From contig SFWF01000001.1 of assembly GCA_004560045.1 (NCBI GenBank), positions 1 to 64,000 on the forward strand: 64,000 nucleotides of DNA, in the 5' to 3' direction. This DNA comes from a bacterium. GTDB lineage: Bacteria; Bacillota; Clostridia; Oscillospirales; Acutalibacteraceae. Position numbers and translations under genes: made by a program. Shown in pieces: positions 16,701 to 25,882 of the stretch. How positions within the stretch are numbered: the stretch's first letter is position 1; each line of letters starts with the position of its first letter. The notes below the pieces were generated by a model. That model made no database searches, had not been told where the DNA came from, and saw only the letters and a program-made list of their open reading frames with translations.

Positions 16701-17363
16701 CTAAATAGCCTTCATACGGAGTTTGTTCATACGCTTATCAAGCTCCGACGCTATTTCGGCACATTCCAAAAGCTCCGCTTCCATTTCCGACGTAAAATCT
16801 ATATCCTTTTTATATCTGAGCTGATGCTCAAGGCTTGCCCAGAAATCCATCGCTATGGTTCGAAGCTGAATTTCAACCTTCATCATCCGCTTTTCCTTCG
16901 CCAAAAATATCGGCACGGTCACAATAAGATGCAGGCTTCTGTATCCATTAGGCTTCGGATTTGCTATATAGTCCTTTATTTCTAATAGAGTTATGTCGTC
17001 CTGCTTTAGAAAAGCTTCGGCAATAGTATAAACGTCCTCGGTAAAGGAGCATATTACTCTTATACCCGCAACGTCGTTAAGATTTTTTTCAACAGAGTCT
17101 ACGCTGAGAGGAATCCCGCGCCGTTCTAACTTCTCTTTCATACTCATAGGCCGTTTAAGACGAGATTTAATACTGTTTATAGGGTTTCGGTCGAGAAGCA
17201 GAGAATATTCTTCGTTTAATACGTTAAACTTCGTTTCTATTTCCATAATGGCACATCGGTAATACGCCATAAGTTTTTCAAACTCTGAAAAATACTCTCT
17301 TGCCTTAAACAGATCCACCGAGCTGAGAAGCTCCTCAAGTTCTTTTCTTTCTACCGCTTCCAT
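16701..17363 (-). CDS. Small alarmone synthetase (RelA/SpoT-domain GTP pyrophosphokinase)
   Basis: At 220 residues this is the length of RelQ/YjbM-type small alarmone synthetases, which transfer pyrophosphate from ATP to GDP or GTP to make (p)ppGpp without ribosome control. The RelA/SpoT synthetase domain is clear: RLKRPMSMKEKL, NDVAGIRVICSF, DYIANPKPNGYRSLHLIV and VEIQLRTIAMDFWASLEHQLRYK. No HD hydrolase, TGS or ACT domain is present. An AGAGGTGA site precedes the ATG. It is convergent with rpmB across the rpmB terminator. Confidence 0.92.
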   Translation of the reverse strand: MEAVERKELEELLSSVDLFKAREYFSEFEKLMAYYRCAIMEIETKFNVLNEEYSLLLDRNPINSIKSRLKRPMSMKEKLERRGIPLSVDSVEKNLNDVAGIRVICSFTEDVYTIAEAFLKQDDITLLEIKDYIANPKPNGYRSLHLIVTVPIFLAKEKRMMKVEIQLRTIAMDFWASLEHQLRYKKDIDFTSEMEAELLECAEIASELDKRMNKLRMKAI

Positions 17364-17410
17364 AATTTCACCTCTTATATATTTTCGCCGATAAATATTA
17401 AACCAATATT

Positions 17411-17448
17411 AACAAAAAAGCTCCGAATCGTTAACTATTTGGAGCTTT
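17411..17448 (-). terminator. Intrinsic terminator of the der-plsY-gpsA operon
   Basis: A 12-bp stem with one G-T pair (17417-17428 with 17437-17448) is followed on the minus strand by a run of six Ts. Confidence 0.85.
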
Positions 17449-17451
17449 AAT

Positions 17452-18432
17452 CTATTCCTGCTTAAAGGGTCTCGTCATAAGCCTTGTGACGATATCGTCA
17501 AGGGGATAATTATCGAAAAGAAGATGATGACAGGTTTCGATTATGGGAACCTCTACCGAATTTTCGGCGGCAAGCTTATAGGCTATGTCACAGGCAAAGT
17601 AGCCCTCGACGGTGCCTACCTCCTTAAGGGCCTGCTCTACGGGCATTCCCTCGCCGACCTTTCTTCCGAAACGGTTGTTGCGGCTATGAGGAGATGTACA
17701 GGTAACTATAAGGTCTCCCATACCCGTAAGGCCGTAGAAGGTAGCCTCGTTTGCGCCAAGGGCGGTACCGAGCCGCTTCATTTCGGCAAGACCGCGGGTC
17801 ATAAGGGCGGCCTTCGAGTTATCGCCGAGGCCCATTCCGTCACAGACACCTGCCGCAACGGCAATTATATTTTTAAGGGCTCCGCCAAGCTCTACGCCTA
17901 TTATATCAGGGTTGGTATAAACCCTTAAATACTCGTTGGAAAACACCTTCTGAACGATACCCAGGGCTTCGGGGTCGTTTCCTGCGGCGGCAAGCATGGT
18001 AGGAATACCGCGGGCAACCTCCTCAGCGTGAGAGGGACCCGAGAGAATAACGATCTTTTTGTCGGGAAGCTCGCGGACGATAACCTCCGAAAGGCGCTTC
18101 AAGGAGGCTTTTTCGAAGCCCTTGGCAACGTTTACTATAATTCCCGGCTCATTTACCGCTCTGAGTCTTGCGGCCGTTTCGCCTACGGCAAAGGAGGGGG
18201 TCGCAATAACCGTAATATACGAACCGTCGGCCTCCGTTAGGTCGTCGGTTACTTTAATTTTTTCGGAAATATAGACGCCTTTTAAAAGCTTTTCGTTGGT
18301 GCGGGTAGTGCGGAGCTGCTCAACCTCTTCCTTAAAGGGTGACCAGACCGTTACCTCGTGTCCGTTAGCGTATAGGGTGATGGCCAGGGCAAGGCCCCAT
18401 CCTCCCGAACCTAAAACCGTTATTTTAGCCAT
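17452..18432 (-). CDS. gpsA: NAD(P)-dependent glycerol-3-phosphate dehydrogenase
   Basis: The 326-residue GpsA reduces dihydroxyacetone phosphate to sn-glycerol 3-phosphate, the first step in phospholipid synthesis. The N-terminal Rossmann motif is GSGGWGLALA, the GPSHAEEVARG segment follows, and the catalytic lysine region is ELGGALKNIIAVAAG. A further signature is GLTGMGDLIVTCTSPHSRN. It is the last gene of the DUF512-der-plsY-gpsA operon, only 5 bases after plsY, whose enzyme uses the product. Confidence 0.96.
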   Translation of the reverse strand: MAKITVLGSGGWGLALAITLYANGHEVTVWSPFKEEVEQLRTTRTNEKLLKGVYISEKIKVTDDLTEADGSYITVIATPSFAVGETAARLRAVNEPGIIVNVAKGFEKASLKRLSEVIVRELPDKKIVILSGPSHAEEVARGIPTMLAAAGNDPEALGIVQKVFSNEYLRVYTNPDIIGVELGGALKNIIAVAAGVCDGMGLGDNSKAALMTRGLAEMKRLGTALGANEATFYGLTGMGDLIVTCTSPHSRNNRFGRKVGEGMPVEQALKEVGTVEGYFACDIAYKLAAENSVEVPIIETCHHLLFDNYPLDDIVTRLMTRPFKQE

Positions 18433-18437
18433 TTCTC

Positions 18438-19118
18438 TTACCTCTTCTTAGCTGAAATCGTGGGTTCTGTTCCTTCTATTAGTCTTTTTATGTTAGCGGT
18501 GTGCTTAGCGAAGACGATAACCCCTGCCATCAGCGCCATAATTATTACGGGGATTATATTATAGTAGGCGAAATTCACTACTATCGCGTATACTATCGCT
18601 ACTCCTATGACCACGACGGTTGCAATAAGGGAGCTTAGCGATACGATCTTCGAAATTATAAGGGATACTATGAAGGCCGTCAGCCCGAGTATTATGGCAA
18701 GCGGACAGCATACCGCGAAGGTTCCGACGCTGGTAGCGACCGCCTTACCGCCCTTGAATCCGAAGAATATCGGATAAATATGGCCGAGCATTACGGCGAT
18801 ACAGCAGATATAGGCGCCGTAGTCGGGATGAAAAAGCCAGTTAAAGCCTTGTTCAACGTTATTTATAAGATATCCGAAAACAAGCTTTCCCGCAAGGCAG
18901 GCACCGAAGCCCTTTAAGATATCGAATAAAAAGGTAAGTATGGCAGGAAGCTTACCCACCGTTCGAAGCACGTTTGTGGCGCCCGCGTTACCGCTGCCCG
19001 ATTTCCGAACGTCCTCGCCCGTAAAAATACGGGACATTATTACCGCAAAGTTGAGTGATCCGAGCAGGTATGCAAAAGCTATTACCCCTACCGCTGTTAA
19101 AACTTGATATGCGCTCAC
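18438..19118 (-). CDS. plsY: Acyl-phosphate:glycerol-3-phosphate acyltransferase
   Basis: This 226-residue integral membrane enzyme acylates glycerol 3-phosphate from acyl phosphate. PlsY motifs are present: SGNAGATNVLR (motif 1) and FFGFKGGKAVATSVG (motif 2), set among five or six hydrophobic segments. Two stretches (about 85-105 and 150-205) are somewhat longer than in the shortest family members. It directly follows der with no gap and precedes gpsA, which supplies its substrate. Confidence 0.94.
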   Translation of the reverse strand: MSAYQVLTAVGVIAFAYLLGSLNFAVIMSRIFTGEDVRKSGSGNAGATNVLRTVGKLPAILTFLFDILKGFGACLAGKLVFGYLINNVEQGFNWLFHPDYGAYICCIAVMLGHIYPIFFGFKGGKAVATSVGTFAVCCPLAIILGLTAFIVSLIISKIVSLSSLIATVVVIGVAIVYAIVVNFAYYNIIPVIIMALMAGVIVFAKHTANIKRLIEGTEPTISAKKR

Positions 19119-20441
19119 CTATTTATCTCCTCTTTCTCTGATGACAAATCGTATGGGCGTTCCCTCGAGTCCGAAGGTAGACCTTATTTGATTTTCAAGA
19201 TATCGCTGGTATGAAAAGTGAAACAGGTCGGCCCTGTTACAAAAGCAAACAAATGTCGGAGGCTTGGTCGAAGCCTGCGTCATATAGTAGATTTTAAGTC
19301 TTCGGCCCTTATCCGACGGGGGCTGAACACGGGCGGTGGACTCGGCTAAAATATCGTTGAGCTTACCGGTAGAAATACGCATCGTATTCTGTGTATGAAC
19401 GTACTTTATAAGCTCGAAAAGCCTATCGAGGCGCTGACCCGTTTTGGCCGAAATAAAAATTATGGGGGCGAAGGACATAAATGAAAAGTCGTTCATAAGG
19501 CTCTTTCGGTAGGAGTCCATAGTCCTTCCGTCCTTTTCGACGATATCCCATTTATTTACCGCGATTATACAGGCCTTTCCCTCTTCCAAGGCGAGGCCCG
19601 CAACCTTTGAGTCCTGCTCGGTGAAGCCGTCGGTGCCGTCGATCATAATAACGCAGACGTCGCTTCGCTCGATGGCCATTTTGGCGCGGAGCACACTGTA
19701 TTTTTCGAGCTTGTCGTCGACCTTGGATTTTCTTCTTAGTCCTGCGGTATCGGTAAAGTTGAAGCGACCGAACTCGTTTTCAACGAGACTGTCGATAGCG
19801 TCTCTGGTCGTTCCCGCAATATCCGAAACGATTACCCTTTCCTCGCCCGCAACGGCGTTTACGAGGGAGGATTTACCCGCATTTGGCTTTCCGATAATAG
19901 CGACGTTTATAATCTCGCTTTCGAGCTCGTCGGACTCCTCCTCGGGGAGGTATTTTATAACCTCGTCGAGAAGGTCGCCCGTTCCCGTTCCGTGAACCGA
20001 GGAAACGGCTACGGGGTCGCCGAGGCCTAAATTGTAAAATTCGTAAAATTCAAGGGGCGGCTCGCCTATTTTATCGCATTTATTTACGCAAAGAACGACC
20101 GGTTTTCCGCTTTTCTGAAGCAGTGCAGCCACGTCCTCGTCGGCGGCGGTAACACCGCTTTTTACGTCAACGACAAAGATTATGGCATTGGCCATTTCGA
20201 TGGCAAGCTGAGCCTGATTTCTCATCCCCTGAAGAATGACGTCGTCGGTTCCCTGCTCGATACCGCCGGTATCGATAAGCATCATCTGCCGACCGCACCA
20301 TTCGGCATCCCCGTATATTCTATCACGGGTAACACCCGGAGTATCGTCGACTATTGACATACGTTTACCGATTAGTTTGTTGAAAAGGGTCGATTTGCCG
20401 ACATTGGGCCTTCCGACCACCGCAACAACGGGTTTTGCCAT
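19119..20441 (-). CDS. der: Ribosome biogenesis GTPase Der (EngA)
   Basis: The 440-residue protein has two tandem Era-like GTPase domains followed by a KH-like domain, the unique Der layout. The first P-loop is GRPNVGKST with NKCD as G4; the second is GKPNAGKSS with NKWD as G4. Der assists 50S subunit assembly. It sits between the DUF512 radical-SAM gene (17 bases upstream) and plsY (adjacent), a conserved order in Clostridia. Confidence 0.97.
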   Translation of the reverse strand: MAKPVVAVVGRPNVGKSTLFNKLIGKRMSIVDDTPGVTRDRIYGDAEWCGRQMMLIDTGGIEQGTDDVILQGMRNQAQLAIEMANAIIFVVDVKSGVTAADEDVAALLQKSGKPVVLCVNKCDKIGEPPLEFYEFYNLGLGDPVAVSSVHGTGTGDLLDEVIKYLPEEESDELESEIINVAIIGKPNAGKSSLVNAVAGEERVIVSDIAGTTRDAIDSLVENEFGRFNFTDTAGLRRKSKVDDKLEKYSVLRAKMAIERSDVCVIMIDGTDGFTEQDSKVAGLALEEGKACIIAVNKWDIVEKDGRTMDSYRKSLMNDFSFMSFAPIIFISAKTGQRLDRLFELIKYVHTQNTMRISTGKLNDILAESTARVQPPSDKGRRLKIYYMTQASTKPPTFVCFCNRADLFHFSYQRYLENQIRSTFGLEGTPIRFVIRERGDK

Positions 20442-20458
20442 AGCTTTTCCTCTCTGTT

Positions 20459-21760
20459 CTAAAAACTCGCAAGGGCCTCGACGAAGGAATATCCGTCGGG
20501 CTCGATGATTTTAATTTCTACGCCCAGCTCTTTTTCGACCTCGGCGACCGAAACGCTGTCTAAAAAGAGGTCGCGTTCAAACCGAAGCATATTAGAGGGT
20601 ACAAGCAGGATGTCACCGATATCCTTACCCCTTAACTGAGCTATTATATCGCCGCCGGTAAGAAGTCCCGCGACGGTTATTTTTTCGCCGAAGAAATCGT
20701 TTCTGATCTCATACACGTTACATTTTAAATTATGCCATTTATTTCCCGCTTTGTCAACAGTTGCCTTTATAAGGGGGTAGGCGGCGACTCCCGTTGCGCA
20801 GCAGATCCGCTTTTCACAGGCCGGCTCTTCCATATCCGAAAGGGCATCGTTTGCCTCTTTTTCGAAAAGAGACCACATTCCGACTCCGTTATCGAGCTGA
20901 TGAAAATCGCCGTAGTGCTCGGCGGGAGGTATGGGTATCCCCGCCTTAAGGTAAAACTCGTCGGCGGCAAAGCAGAGCTTTGCTCCGAGCCTTTCTTCAC
21001 ACTCTTTATTTACCTTTTCGGTTATTTCAATAACCCTTTTCGAGGTTTCTGCGCCGAAGGGGGTGATTTTGGTAAGGCCGTCACGGTATTTGGTAAGTCC
21101 GACGGGTACCGAAGCAATGCACTGCGCATTCCTATATCCCGAAAGGTCGCGAAGGGTTTTTTCAAGCTCGGCGCCGTCGTTATAGCCGGGGACCAAAACA
21201 AGCTGAAAATTCATTTTAATTCCCGCGTCGTCAAGCCTTTTTATTATTTCCAGCTTTTCGCCCGCAAAACGGTTATTCATCATTTTACAGCGAAGCTCGG
21301 GGTTGGTGGTATGAACCGAGATATTTACGGGACTTATATGCATTTTTATTATGCGCCCGATTTCGTGCTCGGTAAGGTTAGTAAGGGTAATATAGTTTCC
21401 GAAAAGGAAGGACAGACGGGAATCGTCGTCCTTAAAATAGAGGGTATCGCGCATACCGTGGGGAAGCTGATCGATAAAGCAGAAAATACATTTATTCCTG
21501 CAGGAATGCTGCTCGTCCATAAGATAGCTGTCGAAAAGGAGTCCGAGCTCGTCGTACTCGCCTTTTTTAATTTTATAGACCTTTTCCTTACCGTTTTTTC
21601 TAAGTACGGTAAGGGTCAGCTTTTCGTCATTCTGATAAAAGCGGTAGTCGAGAACGTCGACAATCTCGTTATCGCCGATTTTTACAAGGGTATCCCCTGC
21701 TTTTATTCCCGCCCTTGCCGCAGGGCTTTTCTTTTCTACCTCGCAGATTTTTACGGCCAT
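20459..21760 (-). CDS. DUF512 protein with PDZ and radical-SAM-type domains
   Basis: The 433-residue protein starts with a PDZ-like domain (about 1-65, SPAARAGIKAGDTLVKI). A radical-SAM-like region follows with an Fe-S motif CRNKCIFCF (C87, C91, C94), and the C-terminal half is DUF512. The family is conserved beside der in Firmicutes and cyanobacteria, but its reaction is unknown. An AAGGTG site precedes the ATG. The start lies only 17 bases beyond the rpmF terminator T-run, so transcription probably relies on read-through or a promoter inside rpmF. Confidence 0.9.
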   Translation of the reverse strand: MAVKICEVEKKSPAARAGIKAGDTLVKIGDNEIVDVLDYRFYQNDEKLTLTVLRKNGKEKVYKIKKGEYDELGLLFDSYLMDEQHSCRNKCIFCFIDQLPHGMRDTLYFKDDDSRLSFLFGNYITLTNLTEHEIGRIIKMHISPVNISVHTTNPELRCKMMNNRFAGEKLEIIKRLDDAGIKMNFQLVLVPGYNDGAELEKTLRDLSGYRNAQCIASVPVGLTKYRDGLTKITPFGAETSKRVIEITEKVNKECEERLGAKLCFAADEFYLKAGIPIPPAEHYGDFHQLDNGVGMWSLFEKEANDALSDMEEPACEKRICCATGVAAYPLIKATVDKAGNKWHNLKCNVYEIRNDFFGEKITVAGLLTGGDIIAQLRGKDIGDILLVPSNMLRFERDLFLDSVSVAEVEKELGVEIKIIEPDGYSFVEALASF

Positions 21761-21777
21761 ACTGCACCTTCTTTCAT

Positions 21778-21809
21778 AAAAAAATAGAGAAGGATCGCTC
21801 CTCCTCTAT
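21778..21809 (-). terminator. Intrinsic terminator of yceD-rpmF
   Basis: An 11-bp stem with one G-T pair (21784-21794 with 21799-21809) is followed on the minus strand by seven Ts. Confidence 0.85.
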
Positions 21810-21828
21810 CCCCTAATCTTTTAAAAAA

Positions 21829-22011
21829 TTAGTCCTCAACCTTTACAACTTCACGTCCGTTGTAGTAGCCACATGCGGGGCAAATTCTGTGAGGTCTCTT
21901 GTACTCTCCGCAACGGTCGCATTTTACGAGGGTAGGAGCAGTGAGTTTCCACAGGTTATTACGTCTTTTGTCACGTCTTGCTTTTGAGGTTTTTCTCTTC
22001 GGTACTGCCAT
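21829..22011 (-). CDS. rpmF: 50S ribosomal protein L32, zinc-binding form
   Basis: The 60-residue protein ([17 protein letters not shown]...) carries four zinc cysteines: C31, C34, C44 and C47 (CDRC and CPAC). It follows the yceD gene by 37 bases, the usual bacterial order, and is followed by an intrinsic terminator. Confidence 0.97.
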   Translation of the reverse strand: MAVPKRKTSKARRDKRRNNLWKLTAPTLVKCDRCGEYKRPHRICPACGYYNGREVVKVED

Positions 22012-22048
22012 TTCAGCGCCTCCTTAAAATTTTTGTCTTTGGTAGATT

Positions 22049-22555
22049 TTAGTCTTTTAAAAGCTCTGTAAGAGCGGCAAGCCTGGGGTCGATCTCCTTC
22101 TTCTGACAGCTACAGCTACCAAGGTTAAGATCGGTTCCGCAGTCGGGGCATAGTCCCCTGCAATCAGCCTTACAAAGAATTTTCGTCGGAAGGCTCATCA
22201 CAATGTCGTCGTAACAGAAGTCTTCAAGGTCGAGCTTCATATCGGGTACAACCGCCACGTCGTCGTTTTGAATACTATCTTCGTCTTCAAGACTTACGAC
22301 GATAGTGCGATTGATCTTTGCGATATAATTAACCGTCGTTTCTTTTAGACAACGGTCGCAAAAACCGACATAACTGACCTTGCAATCGAGCTGAGATTCA
22401 ACAATACCTGCGCGGCTGACAATTTTTCCGCTAATTGCCACGGGGGAACGAAACGGTTTGACGCCAAGGAAATTTAATTCAGACAAATCCATTTCGAATT
22501 CGACCGACAGAGTGTCTCTGCTGCCGGAAAACAGGGGCTTCAGATCGAGAAGCAT
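22049..22555 (-). CDS. yceD: YceD/DUF177 family protein, large-subunit rRNA accumulation protein
   Basis: The 168-residue protein has the DUF177 core (CDRCLKE, VPDMKLDLEDFCYDDIVMSLP) and a C-terminal cysteine cluster (CKADCRGLCPDCG, CSCQ) likely to bind zinc. YceD is nearly always encoded next to rpmF and supports 23S rRNA accumulation in bacteria and plants. A perfect-consensus promoter lies upstream, and a GAGGTGA site precedes the ATG. Confidence 0.92.
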   Translation of the reverse strand: MLLDLKPLFSGSRDTLSVEFEMDLSELNFLGVKPFRSPVAISGKIVSRAGIVESQLDCKVSYVGFCDRCLKETTVNYIAKINRTIVVSLEDEDSIQNDDVAVVPDMKLDLEDFCYDDIVMSLPTKILCKADCRGLCPDCGTDLNLGSCSCQKKEIDPRLAALTELLKD

Positions 22556-22582
22556 AATCTCACCTCAATTGTCACAAAGAAC

Positions 22583-22611
22583 ATTATATATAATGCGTCT
22601 CCTTTTGTCAA
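22583..22611 (-). promoter_or_regulatory. Perfect-consensus sigma-A promoter of yceD-rpmF
   Basis: On the minus strand TTGACA and TATAAT match consensus in all twelve positions with a 17-base spacer. Confidence 0.92.
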
Positions 22612-22625
22612 GTGTTTTTTAAACA

Positions 22626-22657
22626 TAAAATTACGGAGCAGAAGTATCTGCTCCGTA
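22626..22657 (-). terminator. Probable intrinsic terminator of the P-loop gene
   Basis: A 10-bp stem (22632-22641 with 22648-22657) is followed on the minus strand by ATTTTATGTTT, a weak U-tract. It sits just upstream of the yceD promoter. Confidence 0.65.
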
Positions 22658-22666
22658 GGGGGTAAA

Positions 22667-23071
22667 TTACAGTTTCTGAGCTACCTCGAAAACCTCTGAG
22701 GGAAGGTCTGCTTCGTCGCAGGATACGGTAAATACGTACTCGATGTCCTCGCTTGCGGCAAGGCGCTTAAAGAAGCCGTCGATTCCGTCGAGGCCGCCGC
22801 CGATCTTCTTGGTTGCGTCGCCGAAGATATGGGTAACGTCGTGGTTGCTTGCGGCTATTCCGCAGAGCATGGCATAATATTCATCATAACCGGAAATTCC
22901 GTAGCTTTCTACGTCGATAAGTCGTACCTCGCGAGCAACGCTAAAACGGAGGGCGTCGCCTTTCTCGATGCAGACCACGTTTCCGGGACTGGACTTAGCG
23001 GCAGCGTTTACTGCGTCGATGAGTTTTTTGGTTTTTCCTGAACCTTTGTTTCCGATAATAAGTTTAATCAT
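22667..23071 (-). CDS. Small P-loop protein of unknown function
   Basis: The 134-residue protein begins MIKLIIGNKGSGKTKKLI, with a Walker A motif GNKGSGKT at residues 7-14. No clear Walker B Asp cluster or nucleoside-specific motif is seen, although the size and start recall small kinase-like or thymidine-kinase-like folds. It is in the same direction as pgi and starts 59 bases after its stop with an AAAGGAG site, so it is probably co-transcribed with pgi. I do not recognise a specific family function. Confidence 0.75.
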   Translation of the reverse strand: MIKLIIGNKGSGKTKKLIDAVNAAAKSSPGNVVCIEKGDALRFSVAREVRLIDVESYGISGYDEYYAMLCGIAASNHDVTHIFGDATKKIGGGLDGIDGFFKRLAASEDIEYVFTVSCDEADLPSEVFEVAQKL

Positions 23072-23130
23072 ATTATCCGCTCCTTTTCTATATACACCGC
23101 TTTCGCGGTTATTTTAATTAGCTTAGCTTA

Positions 23131-24471
23131 TTATTTTGCGAGGCGGGCTTCAAGCTCTGCCTTGGCGGCCTCGTAGCCGGGCTTGCCGAGAAGGGCAAAC
23201 ATATTCTTCTTATAGCTCTCTACGCCGGGCTGATCGAAGGGGTTGACTCCGAGGAGGTAGCCCGAAATTCCGCAGGCCTTTTCGAAGAAGTAAATAAGAC
23301 GGCCGAGGTTTTCCTCGTCGGCTTTATCTATCGAGATAACGAGGTTTGGAACAGATCCGTCGGTATGAGCGAGGATGGTTCCCTCGAAGGCCTTGGAATT
23401 TACGAAGGAGAGTGGCTTTCCTGCGAGGAAGTTGAGTCCGTCGCCGTCGTCATCCTCCTTTTCGATACAGATATCGTTTCCGCATTCACCGATGGTAACT
23501 ACGGTTTCGAACATTACGCGGCTTCCGTCCTGTATAAACTGACCCATAGAGTGAAGGTCGGTAGAGAAGACCACAGACGCGGGGAAGAGACCCTTATTGT
23601 CCTTTCCTTCGCTTTCGCCAAAGAGCTGCTTATACCATTCGGACATCATGGTAAAGCGGGGCTCGTAGGAAACCAGCATTTCGACCGCCTTACCCTTGCG
23701 GTAGAAGGCATTACGGATAGCGGCGTAGGTATAGCAGGGGTTTTCGTAGATATCGTTTACCGAGTAGTCGGCGGCGGCATCGGCAGCACCCTTCATAAGC
23801 GCGTCGATATCGGCTCCGCAGACGGCAATGGGAAGAAGGCCAACGGCGGTAAGCACCGAGAAGCGTCCTCCGACGTCGTCGGGAATTACGAAGCATTCGT
23901 ATCCCTTCTGATCGGCGAGCTGCTTCAGAGTTCCTCTTGCCTTATCGGTAGTGCAGTAGATTCTCTTTGCGGCCTCTTCCTCGCCGTAGCGCTCCTCAAG
24001 ATATTTGCGGAGAACGCGGAAGGCGATGGCGGGCTCGGTAGTGGTTCCCGATTTCGAAACTATGTTGACCGAAACGCGCTTTCCTTCGCAGATCTTAAGA
24101 AGATCGTCGAGGGCAGAGCCCGAAATGGTATTACCGGCGAAATATATGTCGGGGGTAATCTTGGGAAGAGCGTTATAGTTATTCGACTTTAAGAATTCAA
24201 TAGCGGCACGGGCGCCGAGGTAGGAGCCTCCGATTCCGATAACGATGAAAACGTCGGTATCGTCGATTATTTTAGCGGCGGCTTTTTTAATTCTTGCGAA
24301 TTCGTCTTTATCGTACGCAGTGGGAAGGTCGATCCATCCGAGGAAGTCGTTTCCGAGACCGGTTTTAGTATGAAGCATTTCGTGCGCAGACTTTACCTGA
24401 GCTTCCATTCCAACGAGGTCGTTTTCACAGAGGAAGTCGGCGGCATACTTATAGTTGAATTTAAGTGCCAT
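23131..24471 (-). CDS. pgi: Glucose-6-phosphate isomerase
   Basis: The 446-residue enzyme interconverts glucose 6-phosphate and fructose 6-phosphate. PGI signatures are present: a [11 protein letters not shown] phosphate-binding loop, [14 protein letters not shown], the [17 protein letters not shown] signature and the catalytic Glu region [11 protein letters not shown]. The length matches the short bacterial PGI form. It has its own promoter at complement 24570-24598 and an unusually structured leader of about 90 bases. Confidence 0.97.
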   Translation of the reverse strand: MALKFNYKYAADFLCENDLVGMEAQVKSAHEMLHTKTGLGNDFLGWIDLPTAYDKDEFARIKKAAAKIIDDTDVFIVIGIGGSYLGARAAIEFLKSNNYNALPKITPDIYFAGNTISGSALDDLLKICEGKRVSVNIVSKSGTTTEPAIAFRVLRKYLEERYGEEEAAKRIYCTTDKARGTLKQLADQKGYECFVIPDDVGGRFSVLTAVGLLPIAVCGADIDALMKGAADAAADYSVNDIYENPCYTYAAIRNAFYRKGKAVEMLVSYEPRFTMMSEWYKQLFGESEGKDNKGLFPASVVFSTDLHSMGQFIQDGSRVMFETVVTIGECGNDICIEKEDDDGDGLNFLAGKPLSFVNSKAFEGTILAHTDGSVPNLVISIDKADEENLGRLIYFFEKACGISGYLLGVNPFDQPGVESYKKNMFALLGKPGYEAAKAELEARLAK

Positions 24472-24569
24472 GGTTTTAAAACTCCTTTTGGGTTGCCTTA
24501 TGATATGAGAAGGATGAAATAGAGGGACTTATAAGTCTTTATAATACCTCATCCTATCTGCTTATGTCC

Positions 24570-24598
24570 ATTTTACACTAAACCTAAAGTTTTTTCAA
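24570..24598 (-). promoter_or_regulatory. Sigma-A promoter of pgi
   Basis: Minus-strand TTGAAA and TAAAAT are separated by 17 bases. The predicted leader contains a perfect 12-base palindrome GACTTATAAGTC nested between GGATGA and TCATCC. Confidence 0.75.
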
Positions 24599-24626
24599 CA
24601 GAAATTTATAATATTTAGTAATAAAA

Positions 24627-25841
24627 TTACAAGGTGAACAAACTTTTAAGCAGTCGGACGAGGCAAATTCCGTAGGTCAGGCGGTCGGAGCCGTTTTTCG
24701 CCGTCACCTTCAGACTGCCTATTTCCTGCCCGTTCAGGTAAAAATTGACGCGCCCGACGGTATCCCCCTTCTTTACGGGGGCGGTAAGCTCTTCGGAAAG
24801 AGAGAGGGTCGAGGTTATTTTTTTCTCCTCCCCTTTTTTAAGGAGAACCGAAAATTCTTCGGTTATTTCGGGGATGATCTCGGGTACGGTGCCCTTTTTG
24901 ACGGGAAGGGTATGAAGTCCCTTTGTTTCGGGCTCTATATTTATATATGAGTAGTTGGCGAAGCCGAAATCGAGCAGCTTCTGACAGCCTGAGAAACGGT
25001 CCTTGCTTGTAGGTGAGCCGAGCACCACCGCAATAAGGGTAAGGCCCTGTCTTTCGGCGGCGGCCGCAAGGCAGGAGCCTGCCTTCGAGGTCGTTCCCGT
25101 TTTTAGACCGAAGCAGCCCTCGTAGTAGCGGATAAGCTTATTCGTATTGGTAAGCTCGCTTTCGCCGTTTCGAAGGGAGTCTATACGGATTGTACTGTAT
25201 TCTCTTATAAGGTCGTGCTTCAGAAGCTCTTTCGACATCAGAGCCACGTCGTAGGCGGTGGTAAGGTGCTCCTCGGCGTCGAGGCCGTAGCTGTTAACGA
25301 AATGGGTCGACTCCATACCGAGAGCGTCGGCCTTTTCGTTCATCAGCTTAACGAATACCTCCTCGCTGCCCGAAACCGCTTCGGCAAGGGCAACTGTGGC
25401 ATCGTTGGCCGAGGCAATTACGGTAGCCTTAAGCAGGTCGTTTACCGTCATAACCTCACCCGGCTCCAGCCATATCTGGGAGCCGCCCATACTTGCGGCA
25501 TGGTCGGAGGCGGTAATTTTATCGTCGAGGCTCAGCCTTCCGCTTTCTATCGCCTCCATAACTAAAACAAGGGTCATAATTTTCGTGATAGAGGCAGGGG
25601 CAAGCCTGACTTCGGCATTGCTTTCGTAAAGCACTTTACCCGTATTATATTCCATAAGTATTGCGGATTTTGCGTTTATTTGTAAATTTTCTCCGATTTC
25701 GGCGGAGGCCTGCTCGTTTACCGGCAAAGGCTCGTTAAATTCCGCCGAGGCGGGCTCAATGGGTACGGACGAGGCCGATGCGGGTATTACGGCATAGATC
25801 ATAAGGGACAGACAAAGGAAAAGTATCGTAATTTTTTTCAT
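24627..25841 (-). CDS. D-alanyl-D-alanine carboxypeptidase (DacF/PBP5 type)
   Basis: This 404-residue exported penicillin-binding protein trims the terminal D-Ala from wall peptides. With ATG 25841 as the start, it has a signal peptide (about 1-25), the active-site SxxK (S84 in PASITK), SxN (S144-A-N146) and KTG (K247-TG). A C-terminal beta domain follows (about 285-380), ending in a hydrophobic stretch that may be a membrane anchor. A GTG five codons upstream is possible, but GGGGTG is 7 bases before the ATG. That site lies in the 3' arm of the preceding gene's terminator hairpin. Confidence 0.92.
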   Translation of the reverse strand: MKKITILFLCLSLMIYAVIPASASSVPIEPASAEFNEPLPVNEQASAEIGENLQINAKSAILMEYNTGKVLYESNAEVRLAPASITKIMTLVLVMEAIESGRLSLDDKITASDHAASMGGSQIWLEPGEVMTVNDLLKATVIASANDATVALAEAVSGSEEVFVKLMNEKADALGMESTHFVNSYGLDAEEHLTTAYDVALMSKELLKHDLIREYSTIRIDSLRNGESELTNTNKLIRYYEGCFGLKTGTTSKAGSCLAAAAERQGLTLIAVVLGSPTSKDRFSGCQKLLDFGFANYSYINIEPETKGLHTLPVKKGTVPEIIPEITEEFSVLLKKGEEKKITSTLSLSEELTAPVKKGDTVGRVNFYLNGQEIGSLKVTAKNGSDRLTYGICLVRLLKSLFTL

Positions 25842-25875
25842 AAATAAACACCCCACAGAAAATATATGTGGGGTG
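25842..25875 (-). terminator. Hairpin after the LUD gene containing the dacF-type gene's RBS
   Basis: A 9-bp perfect stem (25849-25857 with 25867-25875) is followed on the minus strand by TTTATTTATG. The GGGGTG ribosome-binding site of the next gene is the 3' arm. Confidence 0.7.
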
Positions 25876-25882
25876 TGGCATT

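Noticed and set aside
20732..21787. Open frame (351 codons) opposite the DUF512 gene
   Set aside because: Antisense to a well-conserved operon gene, without a ribosome-binding site or known domain.
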